A DNA stretch of 5,707 bases from the NCBI GenBank assembly GCA_018364485.1, contig JAGZLX010000084.1:1-5707 (forward strand), given 5' to 3'. The notes under the pieces were generated by a model. That model worked only from the letters and a program-made list of their open reading frames with translations. It did not search any database and was not told where the DNA came from. The DNA is from Granulicatella adiacens. GTDB lineage: Bacteria > Bacillota > Bacilli > Lactobacillales > Aerococcaceae. This document shows positions 1 to 3,822 of this stretch, one piece after another. The position numbers and the translations under genes are program-made. Positions within the stretch are counted from its first letter, which is position 1, and every line of letters begins with the position of its first letter.

Positions 1-99
1 AATGGGGTTAAAAATCCCTGCATAAATAAAAAGACGAGTTCATAAGAACTCGTCATACACTTTAATTATTTTCCTGTCTACTTGACAGGGGGCACTTCA
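1..99 (+). mobile_element. Probable terminus of an IS3-family-like insertion sequence (remnant)
   Basis: Read on the minus strand inward from base 99, the sequence starts TGAAGTGCCCCCTGTCAAGT and continues AGACAGG. This resembles IS3-family terminal repeats, which begin with TG, carry a C run and then an AGTnGAC-like block. The proven IS3 end at the right of the window has the same layout (TG, a C run, then AAGTGAGA). The element body would therefore lie to the left, beyond base 1. Bases 1-60 hold no intact reading frame; a short frame starting at base 1 stops at base 45. The hairpin at 33-54 lies inside this segment. No partner end or target duplication can be seen, so the assignment rests on similarity of the terminus only. 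Confidence 0.35.
24..54 (-). terminator. Intrinsic terminator, minus strand
   Basis: There is a perfect 9-bp inverted repeat, GACGAGTTC (33-41) and GAACTCGTC (46-54), with a 4-base loop. Read on the minus strand, the hairpin is followed at once by TTTTTATTT (bases 32 to 24), the form of a rho-independent terminator. On the plus strand no T-run follows. It would end transcripts coming from the right on the minus strand, yet no intact minus-strand gene is seen between here and the rplK promoter. It may belong to the decayed mobile element. Confidence 0.55.
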
Positions 100-280
100 A
101 AGTGAATTTTGGGCAGTTTTCGTTCAATCATCAAACTCCCTGCACAAACCCCGTCCTTATCGCGTTTCCAAGGCGCGGGAGGCCGTTAAAGTCACCGACA
201 TGTCCTGTGCACGTCTTGGCACAAATCCCATTGCAACGCGATTTCTAACAGTTCACTTTTTTGAAAAAAATCCCATTTTT
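100..280. other. Non-coding or decayed G+C-rich stretch
   Basis: No intact gene is visible. Bases 121-240 are about 55% G+C by count, clearly richer than the flanking ribosomal protein genes, which suggests foreign origin. On the minus strand two open frames look protein-like but are broken. One ends MIERKLPKIHFEVPPVK and then a stop (131-78). The other, in a different frame, reads QDMSVTLTASRALETR and then a stop, with its stop near base 160. This could be a frameshifted relic of a coding segment, or chance. Short hairpins occur (TGTGC 206-210 with GCACA 219-223), and AAATCCCATT occurs twice (224-233 and 269-278, give or take one base). I do not assign a function. Confidence 0.4.
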
Positions 281-471
281 TACAAACCACTAAAACCTTG
301 CGGATTTTATAACCGCAGCATTGGGGGATAGCAACCAATGTGAATTACTGACTCTAGGGTGAAACCAGTAGAGTCAGTTTGAAGCTTGGTAGGAATTGAG
401 ACGAAAGGCTCAATCCGGTGCCCCTATGCAGTGGTTATAAAACAATCCGCAAGGATTGAAAGTGGTTTGTA
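281..471 (+). ncRNA. Candidate structured RNA: long closing stem with three apical hairpins
   Basis: The segment folds by eye into nested helices. P1 is TACAAACCAC (281-290) with GTGGTTTGTA (462-471), 10 perfect pairs. P2 is CCTTGCGGATT (296-306) with AATCCGCAAGG (444-454), 11 perfect pairs. P3 is TTATAACCGC (307-316) with GTGGTTATAA (431-440), 10 pairs including one G-U. Inside the multiloop are hairpin a, CATTGG/CCAATG (319-324/335-340); hairpin b, ACTGACTCTA/TAGAGTCAGT (347-356/369-378); and hairpin c, ATTGAG/CTCAAT (395-400/409-414). Hairpin c has an inner C-GAAA-G tetraloop. The plus strand is favoured because P3 uses a G-U pair and hairpin c has a GNRA loop there. It lies just upstream of the rplK promoter, next to mobile-element debris. 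No promoter or nearby protein partner was found. Classes worth testing are transposon-linked RNAs (HEARO/omega RNA, TnpB right-end RNA, IS110 bridge RNA), retron RNA, or an intron fragment. The fold is well supported; the identity is unknown. Confidence 0.55.
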
Positions 472-515
472 AGACCAACGTAAGTTTTTTCTCAAAAAAT
501 AGTAGACTATAAATA

Positions 516-544
516 TTGCATTGCAAATTAAGTTTTGATATAAT
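516..544 (+). promoter_or_regulatory. Promoter of the rplK-rplA operon
   Basis: A -35 box TTGCAT (516-521) and a perfect -10 box TATAAT (539-544) are separated by 17 bases, an ideal vegetative sigma factor promoter. Transcription would start near 550-551. The RNA would then begin almost directly with the hairpin GTGCAT-GAAA-ATGCAC (551-566), which has a GNRA tetraloop. The structured element at 281-471 lies upstream of this start and would not be part of the same transcript. Confidence 0.85.
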
Positions 545-550
545 ACCAAA

Positions 551-566
551 GTGCATGAAAATGCAC
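551..566 (+). other. Hairpin at the 5' end of the rplK leader RNA
   Basis: GTGCAT (551-556) and ATGCAC (561-566) pair perfectly around a GAAA tetraloop (557-560). The stem begins at the predicted transcription start. By inference it may protect the mRNA 5' end from decay; no regulatory protein site is evident in it. Confidence 0.55.
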
Positions 567-578
567 ATGTCGGAACAC

Positions 579-614
579 CGTGGGAGGAGAAATCTTCATC
601 TCCATTAAACCACG
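579..614 (+). promoter_or_regulatory. Likely ribosomal protein L1 binding site in the rplK leader
   Basis: CGTGG (579-583) pairs with CCACG (610-614) and GGAGA (586-590) pairs with TCTCC (599-603). This leaves an asymmetric internal loop of GA against ATTAAA. A helix with an uneven loop is the known form of L1 targets, where the mRNA mimics the L1 site of 23S rRNA and excess L1 blocks translation of its own operon. A very similar element lies just before rplA (1122-1149), which strengthens the call. It ends 12 bases before the rplK Shine-Dalgarno AAGGAGGT (627-634). Confidence 0.65.
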
Positions 615-642
615 CACGAAACAATCAAGGAGGTAATGTCTC

Positions 643-1068
643 GTGGCTAAAAAAGTTGTAAAACTAGTTAAATTACAAATTCCTGCAGGTAAAGCAACTC
701 CAGCTCCACCAGTAGGTCCAGCTTTAGGTCAAGCACAAGTGAACATCATGGGATTCTGTAAAGAATTCAATGCTCGTACAGCTGACCAAGCAGGTTTAAT
801 CATTCCGGTTGTGATTTCAGTTTATGAAGACCGTTCATTCGACTTCATCTGTAAAACACCACCAGCAGCAGTATTATTAAAGAAAGCTGCTAAAGTTGAA
901 AAAGGTTCAGGCGAACCAAACAAGAAAAAAGTTGCTACTGTAACTCGTGATCAAGTTAGAGAAATTGCTGAATTAAAAGCACCTGACTTAAATGCAGCAG
1001 ACGTAGAAGCTGCTATGCGCATGGTCGAAGGTACAGCCCGTTCAATGGGATTTGTAGTAGAAGGCTAA
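643..1068 (+). CDS. rplK: 50S ribosomal protein L11
   Basis: L11 binds the GTPase-associated region of 23S rRNA in the large ribosomal subunit, at the base of the L10-L7/L12 stalk. It is also needed for RelA-dependent stringent signalling. The 141-residue product has the family's usual length. Its N-terminus reads MAKKVVKLVKLQIPAGKATP, and the conserved proline-rich stretch PAPPVGPALGQ is at about residues 20-30. The C-terminal RNA-binding domain ends in ARSMGFVVEG. The start is GTG at 643, placed 8 bases after a strong AAGGAGGT; it gives the canonical MAKK start, and the ATG at 636 is out of frame and too close to the Shine-Dalgarno. It is the first gene of the rplK-rplA unit, under the 516-544 promoter and the L1 site at 579-614. 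Confidence 0.98.
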   Translation: MAKKVVKLVKLQIPAGKATPAPPVGPALGQAQVNIMGFCKEFNARTADQAGLIIPVVISVYEDRSFDFICKTPPAAVLLKKAAKVEKGSGEPNKKKVATVTRDQVREIAELKAPDLNAADVEAAMRMVEGTARSMGFVVEG

Positions 1069-1086
1069 AAACAAATGCAGCTTCCA

Positions 1087-1122
1087 AAAGTCCCTAGCAC
1101 GAGTGTTTCACTCATGGACTTT
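1087..1122 (+). other. Hairpin in the rplK-rplA spacer
   Basis: AAAGTCC (1087-1093) pairs with GGACTTT (1116-1122), and inside it GAGTG (1101-1105) pairs with CACTC (1109-1113) around a TTT loop. There is no T-run after it, so it is not a simple terminator. It abuts, and shares one base with, the L1-type site that follows. It may mark an mRNA processing point or help present the L1 site; this is inference. Confidence 0.45.
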
Positions 1123-1149
1123 GTGGGAGGTAAAACCGTTAAAACCACA
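1122..1149 (+). promoter_or_regulatory. Second likely L1 binding site, upstream of rplA
   Basis: TGTGG (1122-1126) pairs with CCACA (1145-1149) and GG (1129-1130) with CC (1136-1137), leaving an internal loop of GA against GTTAAAA. The pattern GTGG-GA-GG ... CC-rTTAAA-CCAC is shared with the site at 579-614, although the apical loops differ completely. That is what two copies of one protein-binding site would look like. It ends 4 bases before the rplA Shine-Dalgarno, well placed for translational feedback by L1 on its own gene. Confidence 0.65.
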
Positions 1150-1169
1150 CAATAGGAGGAAATTATACA

Positions 1170-1859
1170 ATGGCAAAGAAAAGCAAAAAATATTTAGAAG
1201 CCGCTAAAAAAATCGATTCTTCTAAAGCTTACTCAGTTGAAGAAGCAATCGCATTAGCAAAAGAAACAGATTTCGCTAAATTTGATGCATCTGTAGAAGT
1301 TGCATACCGTTTAGGTTTAGATCCAAAGAAAGCTGACCAACAATTACGTGGAGCAGTTGTGCTTCCAAACGGAACTGGTAAAACTCAACGCGTATTAGTA
1401 TTCGCAAAAGGTGAAAAAGCTAAAGAAGCTGAAGCAGCTGGTGCAGACTACGTTGGTGACAGCGAATTAGCTCAAAAAATCCAAGGCGGATGGTTTGAGT
1501 TCGACGTTATCGTTGCTACACCTGACATGATGGGTGAAGTTGGTCGTTTAGGTCGTGTATTAGGACCTAAAGGCTTAATGCCAAACCCTAAAACAGGTAC
1601 TGTTACAATGGACGTAACTAAAGCTGTTGAAGAAATCAAAGCTGGTAAAGTTACTTACCGTGTTGATAAAGCTGGTAACATCCACGTTCCAATCGGTAAA
1701 GTTTCATTCTCAGATGACAAATTAGTAGAAAACTTCAAAACAATTCACGAAACATTATTACGTATCAAACCTGCTACAGTTAAAGGTCAATACGTACGTA
1801 ACGTTGCTGTGACAACTACTTTCGGCCCTGGGGTTAAAGTAGACGTAGCTTCTCTATAA
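1170..1859 (+). CDS. rplA: 50S ribosomal protein L1
   Basis: L1 binds 23S rRNA at the mobile L1 stalk next to the ribosomal E site, where it helps release deacylated tRNA. It is also the translational repressor of the rplK-rplA mRNA. The 229-residue product is full length. The family signature LGRVLGPKGLMPNPKTGT is present at residues 127-144, in the loop between the two domains. ATG at 1170 follows TAGGAGG (1154-1160) by 9 bases and gives the usual MAKKSKKY start. It is the second gene of the unit, 101 bases after rplK, with an L1-type site in that spacer, and is followed directly by an intrinsic terminator. In most relatives rplJ follows; here a toxin-antitoxin operon intervenes. Confidence 0.98.
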   Translation: MAKKSKKYLEAAKKIDSSKAYSVEEAIALAKETDFAKFDASVEVAYRLGLDPKKADQQLRGAVVLPNGTGKTQRVLVFAKGEKAKEAEAAGADYVGDSELAQKIQGGWFEFDVIVATPDMMGEVGRLGRVLGPKGLMPNPKTGTVTMDVTKAVEEIKAGKVTYRVDKAGNIHVPIGKVSFSDDKLVENFKTIHETLLRIKPATVKGQYVRNVAVTTTFGPGVKVDVASL

Positions 1860-1871
1860 TTTAAAACGAAC

Positions 1872-1901
1872 GAACCAGGCCTTGTGCTTGGTTCTTTTTT
1901 T
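1872..1901 (+). terminator. Intrinsic terminator of rplK-rplA
   Basis: GAACCAGGC (1872-1880) pairs with GCTTGGTTC (1886-1894), 9 pairs including one G-U, with loop CTTGT and then seven T (1895-1901). It begins 13 bases after the rplA stop codon. Confidence 0.85.
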
Positions 1902-1908
1902 ATGAATG

Positions 1909-1944
1909 AAAAACGCATACTGTCATAGAGCAGTATGCGTTTTT
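1909..1944. terminator. Bidirectional terminator between rplA and the toxin gene
   Basis: A perfect 14-bp inverted repeat, AAAAACGCATACTG (1909-1922) and CAGTATGCGTTTTT (1931-1944), has an 8-base loop. It carries a T-run on both strands, so it can stop transcripts in either direction. It is placed between convergent rplA and toxin genes, 5 bases past the toxin stop. On the plus strand it backs up the terminator at 1872-1901. Confidence 0.85.
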
Positions 1945-1949
1945 GTATT

Positions 1950-2267
1950 TTATTGTAGTAAAGAATCAATGTTTCTTCTTCTATATAATAGTCTGCGAAC
2001 TTCCATCGTTTGTCCAATAACCACATAGTAAATAGAGAAGTTCTTAACACGAATTCTGTAGTAAGGATGTTTACGAACACGATTAGACGGAACAGGTTGA
2101 AATAAAAGTGGGTTGAGTAATCTCTTAAAAATAGCTTTTTCAATCTCATCGACTAATCGATTCGCTGCAGAAGGATTATTCAATTCGTCAGCAATATAGT
2201 GCACAACATCCGCTAAATCTTTATAGAATAATGGTAGGTAGGATAGTTGATACTCACTATTTTCCAT
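1950..2267 (-). CDS. Type II toxin, RelE/ParE superfamily
   Basis: This is the toxin of a two-gene toxin-antitoxin module. The 105-residue basic protein has the superfamily plan. An N-terminal Y-L-S-Y-L-P strand is followed by two helices with DLADVVHYIADELNNPSAA (residues 18-36) and VDEIEKAI (39-46). A C-terminal sheet follows, with YYRIRVKNFSIYYVV (69-83) and VRRLLYRRRNIDSLL (90-104). Superfamily members either cleave mRNA on the ribosome (RelE-like) or poison gyrase (ParE-like); the sequence alone does not settle which. The ATG at 2267 was chosen because AGAGGA lies 7 bases upstream. The frame stays open to an ATG at 2363, but that would overlap the antitoxin by over 100 bases. The start overlaps the end of the antitoxin gene by 11 bases, so translation is probably coupled. 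It converges on rplA, an unusual position inside a ribosomal protein cluster. Confidence 0.88.
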   Translation of the reverse strand: MENSEYQLSYLPLFYKDLADVVHYIADELNNPSAANRLVDEIEKAIFKRLLNPLLFQPVPSNRVRKHPYYRIRVKNFSIYYVVIGQTMEVRRLLYRRRNIDSLLQ

Positions 2268-2520
2268 TGATTTTTCCTCTGATTTGATCAAACACTTCGG
2301 AATGTGTATAACGGGTCTCGTCAGTTTCGGCAATTCTGTCAGCCACGTCAAGTTCTCTCTCAACAGACTCCATGAGGGTAGTATACTGTTCTACGCTGAG
2401 GACGACCATTGAGCCATGACCGTTTTTAGTTAGAAATACGGGAACATTATCGTTTAAGACAATATCTTCAATTTCAGGGAACTTATTACGTAAATCGGAT
2501 ACGGGTCTAATATGAATCAT
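2257..2520 (-). CDS. Type II antitoxin, Phd/YefM family
   Basis: This is the antitoxin that neutralises the toxin encoded just downstream and probably represses the operon. The 87-residue protein has the Phd/YefM N-terminal DNA-binding fold: MIHIRPVSDLRNKFPEIEDI (1-20), then VPVFLTKNGHGSMVVLS (26-42) with the typical TKNG turn, then the helix VEQYTTLMESVERELDVA. The acidic C-terminal tail (about 55-87) is the part that usually folds onto the toxin. ATG at 2520 follows AAAGGAG on the minus strand by 8 bases. The gene is first in its operon and its end overlaps the toxin start. Its promoter diverges from that of rplJ. The order antitoxin-then-toxin is usual for this class. Confidence 0.9.
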   Translation of the reverse strand: MIHIRPVSDLRNKFPEIEDIVLNDNVPVFLTKNGHGSMVVLSVEQYTTLMESVERELDVADRIAETDETRYTHSEVFDQIRGKINGK

Positions 2521-2543
2521 AGGACATTCTCCTTTCTTATCAA

Positions 2544-2578
2544 TATTTTATCATAAAAATAGCAAAATGGATAAAATA
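2544..2578 (-). promoter_or_regulatory. Promoter and probable operator of the toxin-antitoxin operon
   Basis: On the minus strand an extended -10, TGaTAAAAT, lies at 2553-2545, with a weak -35 (TATCCA, 2573-2568) 17 bases upstream. A perfect 9-bp inverted repeat, TATTTTATC (2544-2552) and GATAAAATA (2570-2578), covers both boxes with 17 bases between the arms. This is the arrangement expected for autorepression by a Phd/YefM antitoxin or its toxin complex. The operator role is inferred from position and symmetry. Confidence 0.6.
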
Positions 2579-2603
2579 TAAACTTTTAAGATAGAATTGA
2601 GTT

Positions 2604-2637
2604 CTTTCTTGACAGAAGAAAGTCAATCATGTAAACT
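2604..2637 (+). promoter_or_regulatory. Promoter of rplJ-rplL
   Basis: A consensus -35 box TTGACA (2609-2614) and a -10 box TAAACT (2632-2637) are separated by 17 bases. Transcription would start near 2643. A perfect 7-bp inverted repeat, CTTTCTT (2604-2610) and AAGAAAG (2616-2622), spans the -35 box and could be a regulator site, although none is known to me here. The promoter diverges from that of the toxin-antitoxin operon. Confidence 0.75.
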
Positions 2638-2643
2638 AATAAA

Positions 2644-2760
2644 AGTTGAATGCGACCGAAGACAGTAGGGGGCACTAGCCTTAATATCCTACCGAGGGAG
2701 AACAAGTTGATCTTATTTCTCTATGTCTTTGTGGGTATAGAGTTTTTTTTATGCCCTACC
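2644..2760 (+). promoter_or_regulatory. L10 leader (ribosomal protein L10 autoregulatory RNA)
   Basis: The 5' leader of rplJ matches the known L10 leader arrangement in Firmicutes, where the L10-L7/L12 complex binds its own mRNA and favours termination. GTAGG (2665-2669) can pair with CCTAC (2688-2692) around a purine-rich GGGGCACTAG-type segment, resembling the L10 rRNA target. GGAGAA (2697-2702) can pair with TTCTCT (2717-2722). That pairing uses the first bases of the terminator stem at 2719-2724, so it would act as antiterminator. GTAGGG (2665-2670) can alternatively pair with CCCTAC (2754-2759). The pairings are seen by eye; the binding of L10 is known for the family. Confidence 0.7.
2719..2750 (+). 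terminator. Attenuator terminator in the rplJ leader
   Basis: CTCTAT (2719-2724) pairs with ATAGAG (2737-2742) and is followed by eight T (2743-2750). This is a complete rho-independent terminator lying between the rplJ promoter and its Shine-Dalgarno, so transcription of rplJ-rplL depends on reading past it. Its left arm overlaps the proposed antiterminator pairing at 2697-2702/2717-2722. Confidence 0.75.
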
Positions 2761-2786
2761 TAAATTTCAGGAGGTGAAAAACGAAG

Positions 2787-3290
2787 ATGAGTGAAGCAAT
2801 CATTGCTAAAAAAGCGCAACTAGTTACAGAAGTTGCTGAACAGTTCAAAAACGCATCATCAGTTGTTGTTGTTGACTATTTAGGAATTACTGTAGAAGAA
2901 GCAACAAATCTACGTGCAGAATTACGTAAAGCAGGTGTACAATTTGCAGTTGTTAAAAACAGCATTTTATCACGTGCAGCTAAAGAAGCTGGTTTAGAAG
3001 GAATGGATGACATTTTCAAAGGACCATCAGCTGTAGCTTTCAGTAACGAAGATGTAGTAGCTCCTGCTAAAATCTTAGCTGACTTTGCTAAAAAAGTTGA
3101 AGCTTTAGAAATTAAAGCAGGTGTTGTTGAGGGTAAAGTTTCTTCAAAAGAAGAAATCGAAGCTCTTGCAAAATTACCAAGCCGCGAAGGGTTACTTTCA
3201 ATGCTATTATCAGTATTACAAGCACCAGTTCGCAACACTGCATTGGCAATCAAAGCCGTTGCAGATCAAAAAGATGGCGCAGCAGCTTAA
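2787..3290 (+). CDS. rplJ: 50S ribosomal protein L10
   Basis: L10 anchors the L7/L12 dimers to the ribosome, forming the stalk base with L11, and with L7/L12 represses its own mRNA. The 167-residue product has the normal length. The N-terminal rRNA-binding domain includes SSVVVVDYLGITVEEATNLR (24-43) and the KNSILSRAAKEAG segment (57-69). The C-terminal helix that carries L7/L12 dimers ends in ALAIKAVADQKDGAAA. ATG at 2787 follows AGGAGGTG (2769-2776) by 10 bases. It is transcribed from 2609-2637 through the L10 leader, with rplL 72 bases downstream. Confidence 0.98.
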   Translation: MSEAIIAKKAQLVTEVAEQFKNASSVVVVDYLGITVEEATNLRAELRKAGVQFAVVKNSILSRAAKEAGLEGMDDIFKGPSAVAFSNEDVVAPAKILADFAKKVEALEIKAGVVEGKVSSKEEIEALAKLPSREGLLSMLLSVLQAPVRNTALAIKAVADQKDGAAA

Positions 3291-3362
3291 TAAAGCTAGC
3301 TAGCTAACTTAAAAACACAAATAAAATTTTATTAAATAACCAAAAAATGGAGGAAATTAAAA
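3291..3362 (+). other. rplJ-rplL spacer with two 12-bp palindromes
   Basis: The spacer holds the self-complementary AGCTAGCTAGCT (3294-3305) and ATAAAATTTTAT (3321-3332), then the rplL Shine-Dalgarno TGGAGGA (3348-3354). Neither palindrome is followed by a clear T-run in terminator form, and no promoter is visible. L7/L12 is needed in about four copies per L10, and structure here could affect relative expression; that link is inference. Confidence 0.4.
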
Positions 3363-3731
3363 ATGGCATTAAACATTGAACAAATCATTGCTGACATTAA
3401 AGAAGCAACTGTATTAGAATTAAACGACTTAGTAAAAGCTATCGAAGAAGAATTTGGAGTAACAGCAGCAGCTCCTGTAGCTGTAGTAGCTGGTGGCGCT
3501 GGCGAAGCTGCAGAAGAAAAATCTGACTTCACTGTAGAATTAACTTCTGCTGGAGATCAAAAAATTAAAGTAATCAAAGTTGTTCGTGAAGCAACTGGAT
3601 TAGGATTAAAAGAAGCTAAAGCATTAGTTGATGGCGCTCCTGGCGTATTAAAAGAAGGCGTAGCTAAAGAAGAAGCTGAAGCATTAAAAGCTCAATTAGA
3701 AGAAGTTGGCGCTTCAGTAACATTAAAATAA
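3363..3731 (+). CDS. rplL: 50S ribosomal protein L7/L12
   Basis: L7/L12 forms the flexible stalk that recruits translation factors and stimulates their GTPase activity; it is present in several copies per ribosome. The 122-residue acidic protein has a dimerisation helix domain (about 1-30, with LELNDLVKAIEEEFGV). An alanine/glycine-rich hinge follows (35-52). The C-terminal factor-binding domain (53-122) contains KIKVIKVVREATGLGLKEAK (67-86) and the conserved LVDGAPGVLKEGV. ATG at 3363 lies 8 bases after TGGAGGA. It is the last gene of the unit and is followed by a strong terminator. Confidence 0.98.
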   Translation: MALNIEQIIADIKEATVLELNDLVKAIEEEFGVTAAAPVAVVAGGAGEAAEEKSDFTVELTSAGDQKIKVIKVVREATGLGLKEAKALVDGAPGVLKEGVAKEEAEALKAQLEEVGASVTLK

Positions 3732-3751
3732 TTTTTAATGACATATTGAAA

Positions 3752-3779
3752 GGTCGGACTATCCAGTCCGGCCTTTTTT
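3752..3779 (+). terminator. Intrinsic terminator of rplJ-rplL
   Basis: GGTCGGACT (3752-3760) pairs with AGTCCGGCC (3765-3773), 9 pairs with one G-U and a 4-base loop, followed by six T (3774-3779). It begins 20 bases after the rplL stop and separates the ribosomal genes from the hydrolase genes. Confidence 0.9.
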
Positions 3780-3822
3780 GTGTAGAATAAAAGAGATTTG
3801 ATGGTAGAAAGGGAGCTTTTTG

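Noticed and set aside
78..131. 17-codon minus-strand frame MIERKLPKIHFEVPPVK
   Set aside because: Too short and without a family; kept only as part of the decayed stretch.
281..471. CRISPR array, tRNA, 6S RNA or T-box reading of the structured element
   Set aside because: No regular repeats and spacers, no cloverleaf with a CCA end, no single long bulged rod as in 6S RNA, and no T-box motif (AGGGTGGNACCGCG).
424..624. Minus-strand open frame of 66 codons across the rplK promoter and leader
   Set aside because: It overlaps the structured element, promoter and L1 site, shows no family motif and has no reason to be coding.
636..650. Tiny frame ATG TCT CGT GGC TAA overlapping the rplK GTG start
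   Set aside because: The ATG is only one base from the Shine-Dalgarno, too close to be used; probably chance.
1787..2149. Minus-strand frame overlapping the end of rplA and the toxin gene in another frame
   Set aside because: It runs through two terminators and lies out of frame with the well-supported toxin.
2268..2363. Longer toxin start at 2363 (137 residues)
   Set aside because: The extra 32 residues lie inside the antitoxin gene; ATG 2267 has a proper ribosome binding site and gives the normal family length.
2876..3253. Minus-strand frame of 125 codons inside rplJ
   Set aside because: Low-complexity Ser/Ala/Thr shadow of the rplJ codons; no family similarity seen.
3121..3303. Plus-strand 60-codon frame inside rplJ
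   Set aside because: Shifted-frame shadow of rplJ with no independent ribosome binding site.
3332..3532. Minus-strand frame over the start of rplL
   Set aside because: Alanine/threonine-rich shadow of the rplL hinge region.
3783..3788. TAGAAT as a -10 box for the first hydrolase gene
   Set aside because: The -35 position falls inside the rplL terminator and reads TATCCA, with no extended -10; support is too weak.
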